A program made the position numbers and the translations under genes. From positions 1-10,206 of the forward strand of contig JAEWHT010000004.1 of the NCBI GenBank assembly GCA_023387695.1: 10,206 nt of DNA, in the 5' to 3' direction. This DNA comes from Pseudomonadota bacterium (lineage in GTDB: Bacteria; Pseudomonadota; Alphaproteobacteria; Rhizobiales; Xanthobacteraceae). The notes beneath the pieces were generated by a model, which saw only the letters and a list, made by a program, of their open reading frames with translations, had not been told where the DNA came from and made no database searches. This document shows, in pieces, positions 1 to 5,872 of this stretch; the first letter of the stretch is position 1, and every line of letters starts with the position of its first letter.

Positions 1-793
1 GCTGCGAGAATCCGGAGAGCACGCCGATCACCAGGAGGGTGCCGCCAACCCGCGCCGCTTCCAGCGATTGCGAGAACGTATCCTTGCCGCCGACCTCGAC
101 CACGTGATCAACGCCATCACCGGTCCACTCTGCAGCCGCCTTGCCCCATTCGGGGACCGTACGATAGTTGATGGTGTGGTCGGCGCCGAGCGCCTTGGCC
201 CGCTCGAGTTTCTCGTCGCTCGACGATGTCACGATCACGCTGGCGCCGGCGAGCTTTGCGAACTGCAGCGCGAAGATCGACACGCCACCGGTGCCCTGCA
301 CCAGCACGGTGTCGCCGGGCTGCACTCTTGCCTCTTCGAACAATGCACGCCATGCAGTGAGCCCGGCACAGGGCAGCGTCGCCGCTTCCTGGAACGACAG
401 ATGCGACGGAATGGGACTGACGCCCTCGGCGTCGAGCACCATCATCTGCTGCAATACGCCAGGCCGTGTGCCGCCCAGCGCGTAGCGCCGGCTGCTCGCT
501 GAGACCTTCCCATCAATCCAGGACTGGAAGAACATCGGACAGACGCGATCACCAACGGCAACGCGGGTAACGCCGTCGCCAATAGCGATGACTTCTCCCG
601 CCCCATCCGAGAACGGGATCAGCGGCAGTCTAGTGACGCCGCCCTTGCCCTGCACCGTCAGCAGATCACGATAGTTCAACGACGCAGCACGCATCCGAAC
701 CGCAACCTGGCCGGGGCCGGGCGACTGCTCCGGCAGATCGACCATGTCCATTCCTTCAATCGACCAGTCGCGCGCGACCTGCCAGGCTTTCAT
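1..793 (-). CDS. Zinc-less MDR-superfamily NAD(P)-dependent alcohol dehydrogenase / quinone oxidoreductase, C-terminus cut off by window edge
   Basis: 264 codons are visible from the ATG at 793, and the gene runs off the left edge; with a usual family length of about 330-340 residues, some 70 are missing. The N-terminal GroES-like part includes LNYRDLLTVQGKGG (residues 39-52), as in quinone-oxidoreductase-like members. The Rossmann nucleotide-binding loop VLVQGTGGVSIFALQFAKLA spans 163-182. After the second strand comes SSSDEKLERAKALGAD (190-205); the serines where NAD enzymes often carry an acidic residue hint at NADPH. I see neither a catalytic Cys/His zinc pair nor a four-cysteine structural lobe, so it is probably metal-free. 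Expected role: cytosolic NAD(P)H-linked redox of an alcohol, aldehyde or enone. A GGAG lies 8 nt before the ATG. Only 15 nt separate it from the upstream acyl-CoA synthetase gene, so the two are almost certainly co-transcribed and may act on the same compound. The exact substrate is unknown. Confidence 0.88.
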   Translation of the reverse strand, partial: MKAWQVARDWSIEGMDMVDLPEQSPGPGQVAVRMRAASLNYRDLLTVQGKGGVTRLPLIPFSDGAGEVIAIGDGVTRVAVGDRVCPMFFQSWIDGKVSASSRRYALGGTRPGVLQQMMVLDAEGVSPIPSHLSFQEAATLPCAGLTAWRALFEEARVQPGDTVLVQGTGGVSIFALQFAKLAGASVIVTSSSDEKLERAKALGADHTINYRTVPEWGKAAAEWTGDGVDHVVEVGGKDTFSQSLEAARVGGTLLVIGVLSGFSQ

Positions 794-808
794 GGCAATC
801 ACTCCGTC

Positions 809-2422
809 TCAGGTGCCAAAGCTCTTCTGCACTGCCTTGTCGAGCGTCTCCCCGCCGACGAAGCGCTGGCGCAATTCGCGCTTGAGCAGCTTGCCGCTCG
901 GATTCTTCGGCAGAGCGTCGACGAAGATCACGCGCTTCGGCACCTTGAAATGCGCCATCTGGCCGGCGCAGTGCTTGATGACGGATTCCTCATCGAGCTT
1001 CTCGCCGGTCTTCACCACGACGATCGCAGTCACCGCCTCGATCCAGCGCGGGTCGGGCAGGCCGACAACGGCGACCTCGGAGACCGCGGGGATGCGATAG
1101 ACCATCTCCTCGACCTCACGGCTAGCGACATTCTCGCCACCGGTCTTGATCATGTCCTTGACGCGATCGACCACGGTGATGTGGCCCTCGTCATCGACGG
1201 TGGCGAGATCGCCGGAATGAAACCAGCCGCCGGTAAACGCGGCCGCAGTCTTCACTGGGTCGTTGTAGTAGCCGGACAGCAGATGCGGCGAGCGGTGCAC
1301 GATCTCGCCGACCTCGCCGACCTTCACGTCCTCCATCGCAGTGTTGACCACGCGCGTCTCGACATTGAGCACGGGCTTGCCGGCCGATCCCGCCTTGCGC
1401 AGCTGGTCTTCCGGCCGCAGCACGGTCGCGAGCGGCGCGATCTCGGTCTGGCCGTAGAAATTCCAGAACTTCACATTGGGCAGCCGGCGCTGCAATTCGA
1501 GCAACACCTCCACCGGCATGATCGAAGCGCCGTAATAGCCCTTCTGCAACGTCGACAGATCCGTCTTGTCAAAGTTCGGCGAGCGCAGCATCGCGATCCA
1601 TATCGTCGGCGGCGCGAAGAACGAGGTGATCTTGTGCGCCTGGATCAGCGCCAGGATGTTGTCGGCCGTCGGCTTGCCCGTAATGACACCGGAGGCGCCG
1701 AGATAGATCTGCGGCCCTAGGAAGACGTCGAGCTGAGCGCAGTGATATAGCGGCAACGCGTGCAGGAACTTGTCGTCCACGCTCATGCCGCCATCGATGA
1801 TGCAGCTGACATACTGCCACATCACGGCTTCATGGGTGAGCATTGCACCCTTGGGCAGCGATTCCGTGCCGCTGGTATAAACGATCTGCGCGAGATCGCG
1901 GCTGTCGACGGAAGCTTCGAGATACGAGCCGTCCGCATCAAGGAGATCGTCGAAGGTGGTGAGGCCCGCAGGCGCTGTGGCCGGATCCTCGCCGGGCAGC
2001 CAGATCATCTTCTCGACGGCGCAATCCTTGGCGCTGGCGGCTTTCGCTGGCTCCACGAAGTCAGGCCCGGTCGCGAGCAGCTTCGCACCGGAGCTCTTCA
2101 GGATGAAATTGATCTCATCCGGATTGAGCATGAAGTTGATCGGCACCAGCACGGCGCCGATCCGCGCCACTGCAAAGCGCAGCGCCGCGAAGGCGTGCGA
2201 ATTGCGCGAGAGCACCGCGAGCCGGTCGCCTTTCTTGACGCCAAGGCCGAGCAGGCCACGGCCGAGACGGTTACAGATCGCGTCCATCTCGGCAAAGGTC
2301 CAGCTCACGCTGCCGCAGCTCACCGCGAGCTTGCTCGGCTCGCGTCCCGCGGAACGGCGCAGGAGATCGCCGATGGAATGCTCGCGCGCTTTCGAGATGG
2401 TGGCTGCGATGTCGCCGGTCAT
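809..2422 (-). CDS. AMP-forming acyl-CoA synthetase (fatty-acid/carboxylic-acid CoA ligase), 537 aa
   Basis: Class I adenylate-forming enzyme (ANL superfamily): carboxylate + ATP + CoA gives acyl-CoA + AMP + PPi, in the cytosol. All core motifs are visible in order: the P-loop YTSGTESLPKG (182-192), FYGQTE (322-327), the GWFHSGD aspartate (399-405), the hinge and ribose contact VVDRVKDMIKTGGENV (417-432), and PKNPSGK (505-511) with K511 as the predicted adenylation lysine. Length is normal for FadD-like ligases. The P-loop reads TESLPKG instead of the common TTGxPKG; the lysine and flanking residues are kept, so activity is expected. Start: the ATG at 2422 has a GGAGGG 4-5 nt upstream. It is the second gene of a leftward set: 69 nt after the GntR regulator gene and 15 nt before the oxidoreductase gene, which points to shared transcription and GntR control. 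Chain length and whether the acid is aliphatic or aromatic cannot be read from the sequence. Confidence 0.95.
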   Translation of the reverse strand: MTGDIAATISKAREHSIGDLLRRSAGREPSKLAVSCGSVSWTFAEMDAICNRLGRGLLGLGVKKGDRLAVLSRNSHAFAALRFAVARIGAVLVPINFMLNPDEINFILKSSGAKLLATGPDFVEPAKAASAKDCAVEKMIWLPGEDPATAPAGLTTFDDLLDADGSYLEASVDSRDLAQIVYTSGTESLPKGAMLTHEAVMWQYVSCIIDGGMSVDDKFLHALPLYHCAQLDVFLGPQIYLGASGVITGKPTADNILALIQAHKITSFFAPPTIWIAMLRSPNFDKTDLSTLQKGYYGASIMPVEVLLELQRRLPNVKFWNFYGQTEIAPLATVLRPEDQLRKAGSAGKPVLNVETRVVNTAMEDVKVGEVGEIVHRSPHLLSGYYNDPVKTAAAFTGGWFHSGDLATVDDEGHITVVDRVKDMIKTGGENVASREVEEMVYRIPAVSEVAVVGLPDPRWIEAVTAIVVVKTGEKLDEESVIKHCAGQMAHFKVPKRVIFVDALPKNPSGKLLKRELRQRFVGGETLDKAVQKSFGT

Positions 2423-2453
2423 GTGTCCCTCCGTGTCATGTCTTTGATTGTTC

Positions 2454-2471
2454 GATTTCTTGTATGAAATC
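2454..2471. repeat. Short inverted repeat GATTTC-N6-GAAATC in the gap between regulator and ligase genes
   Basis: The 69-bp gap (2423-2491) between the GntR gene and the acyl-CoA synthetase gene is AT-richer than its surroundings. It contains arms GATTTC (2454-2459) and GAAATC (2466-2471) around a six-base spacer. It could be a weak intercistronic hairpin tuning expression of the ligase relative to the regulator, or a second operator. The arms are short and AT-rich, so chance is a real possibility. I see no convincing promoter in the gap. Confidence 0.25.
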
Positions 2472-2491
2472 TTGCGTCTTGTAGGTTTGCG

Positions 2492-3259
2492 CTACCTGCG
2501 CCGGGCCGCCTGCGCGTGCTCCATGTACATGTGCTCGACCGACCGATCGAGCGAGGCGATCTTCTCAAAACCCCGACGCCAATCCTGCAAATGCCGCCGG
2601 GTCCACAACACGCCCGTCTCACGATCGCGGCGGCGGATCGCGTCGATGAGATGCCGATGCGCCGCGACGAGACGCGGGCCGCCTTCGACAACACCCGTCA
2701 CGATCATCTCGGTTGTCGGATAGAACAGCTGCGCCGCCGGCTCGCGCGCAAGCTGGAGCACGCGGTTCTGCGAGGCCTTTGCGACCAGCACGTGGAATTC
2801 GGCATCGCATTCGGCAAGCGCGGCGGGATCGCCGATCACCGCCTCGCTGCGTGCGAGATTATCGGTGAGCTCGGCGAGGTTCTCCTCGCTCGCGCGCTCC
2901 ACCGCACCTTCGATGCTGGCGACCTCCAGCGTCATCGAAGCCTCGTAGAGCTCGCGAAACGTGACCTCATGCAGAACCAGCGCGCGGCTAAGACGGCTGG
3001 TCAATTTGCTGTAGCGTGGAAGGCAAGCGTGCAAACGGCGCGAGGAATCGCGGCTGATCAGCCCGCCCTCCTCCAACACGCGAATCCCCTCGCGAATGGT
3101 CGAGCGGTTGACGCCGAACTGCCGCACCAGATCGTGCTCGGTGCCGATGGGATCGCCGGGCTTGATACGACCATTGACGATCTCGCGTTCGATGGCGTCG
3201 GCGACCTTCTGATAAGCCGGCGCGACATCAATCGGACGGAAAAGCGGCGAGATGGGCAC
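2492..3259 (-). CDS. GntR-family transcriptional regulator, FadR/FCD subfamily, 255 aa
   Basis: The N-terminal winged helix-turn-helix covers about residues 14-78: AYQKVADAIEREIVNGRIKPGD, then LVRQFGVNRSTIREGIRVLEEGGLI, where the STIRE recognition-helix signature is typical of GntR proteins. The C-terminal all-helical FCD effector domain covers about 100-228. It keeps a plausible metal-ligand set: D152 and H156 (DAEFH), H201 (in AAHRH) and H223 (in RRHLQDW), at spacings close to those of known FCD proteins. FCD regulators usually sense carboxylic acids or acyl-CoA and bind DNA as dimers at short palindromes. The start is GTG at 3259 with AGGAG (plus-strand 3265-3269) 5 nt upstream. It is divergent from the binding-protein gene and heads the leftward ligase-oxidoreductase set. 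A palindrome sits in each of the two facing promoters, so it is probably an autorepressor that also controls the rightward gene. The inducer is unknown, but a substrate or product of the adjacent ligase is a natural guess. Confidence 0.95.
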   Translation of the reverse strand: MPISPLFRPIDVAPAYQKVADAIEREIVNGRIKPGDPIGTEHDLVRQFGVNRSTIREGIRVLEEGGLISRDSSRRLHACLPRYSKLTSRLSRALVLHEVTFRELYEASMTLEVASIEGAVERASEENLAELTDNLARSEAVIGDPAALAECDAEFHVLVAKASQNRVLQLAREPAAQLFYPTTEMIVTGVVEGGPRLVAAHRHLIDAIRRRDRETGVLWTRRHLQDWRRGFEKIASLDRSVEHMYMEHAQAARRR

Positions 3260-3277
3260 GGCTGCTCCTAATGGCGA

Positions 3278-3288
3278 TTGTCCGACAA
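3278..3288. promoter_or_regulatory. Candidate GntR/FCD operator O1 (TTGTCCGACAA)
   Basis: An 11-bp palindrome with 5-bp arms TTGTC/GACAA around one central base. It fits the general FadR-subfamily shape of TNGTC-N-GACNA. It begins directly after the predicted -10 box of the leftward promoter and covers its likely start point, so binding should block transcription of the regulator's own operon. An exact reverse-complement copy lies at 3377-3387; with the next flanking base the match is 12 bp. Confidence 0.65.
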
Positions 3289-3317
3289 ACTATAGAAGCC
3301 ACCTTGAAGCGCGTCAA
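3289..3317 (-). promoter_or_regulatory. Predicted sigma70-type promoter of the GntR-ligase-oxidoreductase set
   Basis: On the minus strand, TTGACG (3317-3312) is followed after exactly 17 bases by TATAGT (3294-3289). Each hexamer matches the consensus at five of six positions. Transcription would start near 3282, inside the palindrome at 3278-3288 and about 23 bases before the GTG start at 3259. The placement suits repression by a protein bound at the palindrome. Found by reading, not by a scored search. Confidence 0.6.
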
Positions 3318-3348
3318 ATAGCCTATTCGGCAACGCATACGCAGCAAA

Positions 3349-3377
3349 TTGACTCCTGCGGAACCTCACTTTAGCTT
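3349..3377 (+). promoter_or_regulatory. Predicted promoter of the substrate-binding-protein gene
   Basis: TTGACT (3349-3354) is followed after 17 bases by TAGCTT (3372-3377). The -35 is good (five of six), the -10 is weak (three of six). The start would fall near 3384, within the palindrome at 3377-3387, giving a leader of about 38 bases before the ATG at 3422. The layout mirrors the opposing promoter, which raises my confidence despite the weak -10. Confidence 0.4.
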
Positions 3378-3387
3378 TGTCGGACAA
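3377..3387. promoter_or_regulatory. Candidate GntR/FCD operator O2 (TTGTCGGACAA)
   Basis: The second copy of the 11-bp palindrome, the exact reverse complement of the copy at 3278-3288, with centres 99 bp apart. It overlaps the end of the predicted -10 box and the start point of the rightward promoter. Inference: the divergent regulator represses the binding-protein gene here. Two occupied sites about 9.4 helical turns apart could also allow looping, but nothing in the sequence requires it. Confidence 0.65.
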
Positions 3388-3406
3388 AGGGACGGAACAG
3401 TCCCGC

Positions 3407-3415
3407 AAGAGGAAA
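3407..3415 (+). promoter_or_regulatory. Ribosome binding site that fixes the binding-protein start at 3422
   Basis: AAGAGGAAA lies with its AGGA core 8 nt before the ATG at 3422. This favours that ATG over the in-frame TTG at 3377, which falls inside the predicted operator and upstream of the predicted transcription start, and which would place a charged stretch before the signal peptide. Confidence 0.7.
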
Positions 3416-3421
3416 TTGTCC

Positions 3422-4627
3422 ATGAGACCTATCGCAGCACTCGTGTCTGCGGCCGGCTTACTGTCGGCTGCCCTGATCGCCCCCGCATCCGCCCAGCAAA
3501 CGCCGCTCAAGATCGGCGTGCTCTCCGACTTTTCCTCGGTCTATTCCGACATCGGGGGCCAGGGGAATGTTGAGGCCACCAAGATGGCGATCGAGGATTT
3601 CGGCGGCCAGATGTTCGGCAAGCCGATCGACATGGTCTCAGCCGACGTGCTCAACAAGCCCGACGTCGCCTCCACCATCGCCCGCAAATGGTGGGAGACC
3701 GAAGGCGTCGACATGATCATCGACCTGCCGACCTCCGCGACCGCGCTTGCGGTGATGGAACTGTCGAAGCAGTACGAGAAGATCATGATCGTGACGGATG
3801 CGGCGAGCTCCGACATCACCGGAAAGTCCTGCTCACCCTACACCGCGCACTGGACCTACGATACTTATTCCAACGCCCACACGGTGGGCAGCGCCATCGT
3901 CAAGAACGGCGGCGACAGCTGGTTCTTCCTCACCGCCGACTACGTGTTCGGCCATTCCATCGAGCGCGACACCGGTGATGTCGTGAGGGCTGCCGGCGGC
4001 AAGGTACTCGGTAGCGTCAAGCACCCACTCAACACCGCCGACTTTTCGTCCTTCCTGCTCCAGGCCCAGGCCTCCAAGGCCAAGATCATCGGGCTTGCCA
4101 ATGGCGGCGGCGACACCATCAACGCGATCAAGCAGGCCGGCGAATTCGGCATCGTCGCCGGCGGGCAGAACCTGGCTGCGATCGTGATGTTCATCTCGGA
4201 CGTACACAGCCTTGGCCTCAAGCTAGCGCAGGGGCTGATCATCACCGAGGCCTATTATTGGGACCTCAACGACAAGACCCGCGCCTTCGGCAAGCGTTTC
4301 CTGGAGCGCGTGAAGCGCATGCCGACGATGAACCAGGCCGCGACCTACAGCGCGACGCTGCATTACCTCAAGGCTGTGCAGGCCGCCGGCACCAAGGACA
4401 CCAAGACGGTGATGGCGAAGATGCGCGAGATACCGGTGAAGGATGCCTTCACCGACAACGGCGTGCTGCGCGAGGACGGCCGCATGGTGCACAGCATGTT
4501 CCTGTTCCAGGTGAAGAAGCCCGAGGAATCAAAGGGTCCCTGGGACTATTACAAGCTGCTCGCCGAAGTGCCGGCTGACCAGGCCTTCCGTCCCCTCAAG
4601 GACGGCGGTTGCCCGCTCGTGAAGTAG
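3422..4627 (+). CDS. Periplasmic ABC substrate-binding protein, Peripla_BP_6 (branched-chain amino acid / aromatic acid type), 401 aa
   Basis: The N-terminal signal peptide has the positive residue R2, a hydrophobic core at about 4-20 and a cleavage site ASA|QQ after residue 24. The mature protein begins TPLKIGVLSDFSSVYSDIGG (27-46), the characteristic first strand and ligand-loop region of type I binding proteins of the LivJ-like group, followed by GNVEATKMAIEDFGG (48-62). Later landmarks are TADYVFGHSIERDTGD (about 171-186) and the C-terminal EAYYWDLNDKTRAFGKRF region. Members of this group in rhizobia and Rhodopseudomonas bind branched-chain amino acids, amides, and aromatic or aliphatic carboxylates. 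Lying opposite a GntR-acyl-CoA synthetase operon suggests an organic acid, but this is inference. No permease or ATPase gene adjoins it: the next gene converges from the right. It must therefore borrow a transporter encoded elsewhere or act as a sensor partner. The start is set by the site at 3407-3415, and the gene is probably repressed through 3377-3387. Confidence 0.93.
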   Translation: MRPIAALVSAAGLLSAALIAPASAQQTPLKIGVLSDFSSVYSDIGGQGNVEATKMAIEDFGGQMFGKPIDMVSADVLNKPDVASTIARKWWETEGVDMIIDLPTSATALAVMELSKQYEKIMIVTDAASSDITGKSCSPYTAHWTYDTYSNAHTVGSAIVKNGGDSWFFLTADYVFGHSIERDTGDVVRAAGGKVLGSVKHPLNTADFSSFLLQAQASKAKIIGLANGGGDTINAIKQAGEFGIVAGGQNLAAIVMFISDVHSLGLKLAQGLIITEAYYWDLNDKTRAFGKRFLERVKRMPTMNQAATYSATLHYLKAVQAAGTKDTKTVMAKMREIPVKDAFTDNGVLREDGRMVHSMFLFQVKKPEESKGPWDYYKLLAEVPADQAFRPLKDGGCPLVK

Positions 4628-4640
4628 AGCGTCACGACGA

Positions 4641-4671
4641 CGGACCTGCATCGTCTCGCGTTGCAGGTCCG
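4641..4671. terminator. Perfect hairpin between convergent genes, candidate bidirectional terminator
   Basis: Arms CGGACCTGCA (4641-4650) and TGCAGGTCCG (4662-4671) form an uninterrupted 10-bp stem with an 11-base loop. It begins 13 bases after the binding-protein stop and directly abuts the stop codon of the AraC gene. Neither strand has a U-tract after the stem, so it is not a textbook intrinsic terminator. A pause or 3'-end-protecting hairpin is equally possible. Confidence 0.6.
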
Positions 4672-5616
4672 CTAACGCCGCCGCAAGTCCGACGGGCTAT
4701 GCCCGAACTTCTTGCGAAACACTGTGCTGAAATAGGACGAGCTGCTGAAACCCAGTTGATAGGCAACCTCGGTGATTGACAGGGACCGCAACTCCGGCCG
4801 CGTCAAGACGTCGTAGCAACGCTGAAGCCGGCGATCCAAAATCCATTCGGACACCGAGACATCGGTAAGCCTGAAGAGATAGTGCAGATGCCTGAGCGAG
4901 ACGCCATTGCTCTTCGCAATTCTCTCCAGCGACAAATCCGCGTCGGTGAGATGCGCCTCGATCCAGGCTTTGACCGAGCGCAGCCGCGCCTGCTGCGCAC
5001 TCGCATCCTCGGAGAATTCGTCGCGATCGCCCATGTCGAGCGCGAGCGCCAGCACATCCATGAGCTCGCCGCCAAGGCGGGTTCTTGCGGGCTCGTCCAG
5101 GGAAGCGCCTTCGGTGGCGAGCGTCGTGCAGAACTCGGCGGCAATCCGGCCAAGACCACGGCTCGTCGGCATGGTCGTCACGACAGGCAGCCGCCCTTCG
5201 CTGAAACGGGCAGAAAATTCCGCGCGGGGGATCTCGAGATAGAGCGACCGCACCTTGCCGACGCATTCGAGATCATAGGCTTCCGACGCCGAAAAGATCG
5301 CGCTGACGCCGGGATTCGACAAAAGAGTCTGGCCGGCCTGAAGGACGTTGACGCGACCCTGCTGGACGAATTCGACGTAGTAGCAATCCTTGTCGAGCTT
5401 CGCGATATGACGCTCGCGCCGCGAGATGCGCTGCTCCGACAGCAGCACGTCCGTCATCGTGACGGCGCCGAAATGCGCCTCGCGGATGAAGCCGTGATAG
5501 TCGGAGCGCTCCTCGGCGTTTACGTCGACATGAACGTAGACATCGCAGATCGCGCCTTGCCATGCGGCGTAACGCTTGGACGGCTCCAGATCGTCGGTCG
5601 TGAATACGAGGTTCAT
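4672..5616 (-). CDS. AraC-family transcriptional regulator, 314 aa (331 aa if the upstream GTG at 5667 is used)
   Basis: The N-terminal part (residues 1 to about 190) resembles the AraC-binding-like ligand domain that starts FTTDDLEPSKRYAAWQ. The C-terminal part has both AraC helix-turn-helix units: the first at about 226-249 (LSLERIAKSNGVSLRHLHYLF) and the second at about 278-301. The family signature ITEVAYQLGFSSSSYFSTVFRKKFGHSPSDLR runs to the C-terminus. Such proteins usually activate a neighbouring catabolic or transport operon when the small-molecule ligand binds the N-terminal domain. It is divergent from the ligase-transporter genes across 256 bp that hold a 21-bp-period direct repeat, the usual form of an AraC-family operator. 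The start is uncertain: the ATG at 5616 begins directly at the conserved domain but has only a weak GGATGG upstream. The in-frame GTG at 5667 adds 17 residues lacking obvious domain character and has no clear ribosome binding site. The ligand is unknown, and there are no broken motifs. Confidence 0.93.
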   Translation of the reverse strand: MNLVFTTDDLEPSKRYAAWQGAICDVYVHVDVNAEERSDYHGFIREAHFGAVTMTDVLLSEQRISRRERHIAKLDKDCYYVEFVQQGRVNVLQAGQTLLSNPGVSAIFSASEAYDLECVGKVRSLYLEIPRAEFSARFSEGRLPVVTTMPTSRGLGRIAAEFCTTLATEGASLDEPARTRLGGELMDVLALALDMGDRDEFSEDASAQQARLRSVKAWIEAHLTDADLSLERIAKSNGVSLRHLHYLFRLTDVSVSEWILDRRLQRCYDVLTRPELRSLSITEVAYQLGFSSSSYFSTVFRKKFGHSPSDLRRR

Positions 5617-5720
5617 CGCGCGCCCATCCGTTGCCCAGCCATGATGAACGTCGTTTGTGCGTCGCACAAGCTGGCCAAGCGTCGAAATTCTAAATGGCTA
5701 CCACCTGTACGCAAGACCGG

Positions 5721-5758
5721 TTTGCGCGGACAAGCAAAAGCTTTGCGCTCCAGAGCAA
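5721..5758. promoter_or_regulatory. Candidate AraC-family operator: two direct repeats with a 21-bp period
   Basis: TTTGCGC-N5-AGCAA occurs at 5721-5737 and again at 5742-5758. Twelve of 17 positions are identical, and the offset of exactly 21 bp (two helical turns) is the standard spacing for tandem AraC-family half-sites on one DNA face. It lies 104 bp from the AraC start at 5616 and 114 bp before the ligase start at 5873. A weak -10-like TATGAA (5780-5785) would put its -35 (5757-5762, AAGCCG, no match to consensus) against the right-hand repeat. That is the layout of a promoter dependent on an activator overlapping -35. Also present is an inverted GGCCA-N7-TGGCC (5763-5779). The rest of the gap shows no other structure. 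Confidence 0.55.
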
Positions 5759-5872
5759 GCCGGGCCAGGGCATGTGGCCTATGAAGAACAAAAATCGGCC
5801 AACGAGCCAAGTAGGAAACGTTTGCTTGCATCAGGACAGATCAGCTGCCGCACATTTCGCCGTGCCGCTTGA

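Noticed and set aside
1760..2467. A 235-codon open frame on the plus strand, opposite the ligase gene
   Set aside because: It lies almost wholly within a gene with complete ANL motifs. Long antisense frames are common in GC-rich coding DNA, and its product shows no recognisable domain.
2516..3271. A 251-codon open frame on the plus strand, opposite the GntR gene
   Set aside because: Shadow of the GntR coding sequence. The opposite strand encodes a clear winged helix and FCD domain, and this product has no recognisable features.
3377..3421. An in-frame TTG start at 3377 extending the binding protein by 15 residues
   Set aside because: The TTG lies inside the predicted operator and upstream of the predicted transcription start. 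The ATG at 3422 has a proper ribosome site and begins directly with a signal peptide.
5734..5746. Palindrome GCAAA-AGC-TTTGC as a separate operator
   Set aside because: It arises from the junction of the two direct repeats (the AGCAA end of one, the TTTGC start of the next). The direct-repeat reading explains more positions and fits an AraC-type regulator better.
4882..5784. A 300-codon open frame on the plus strand, opposite the AraC gene
   Set aside because: Shadow frame: the opposite strand has both AraC helix-turn-helix units, and this frame would also run through the candidate operator region.
5821..5837. TTTGCTTGCATCAGGAC as a third AraC half-site
   Set aside because: It matches only TTTGC and part of the second block, and sits 79 bp from the nearer repeat, which is not a whole number of helical turns.
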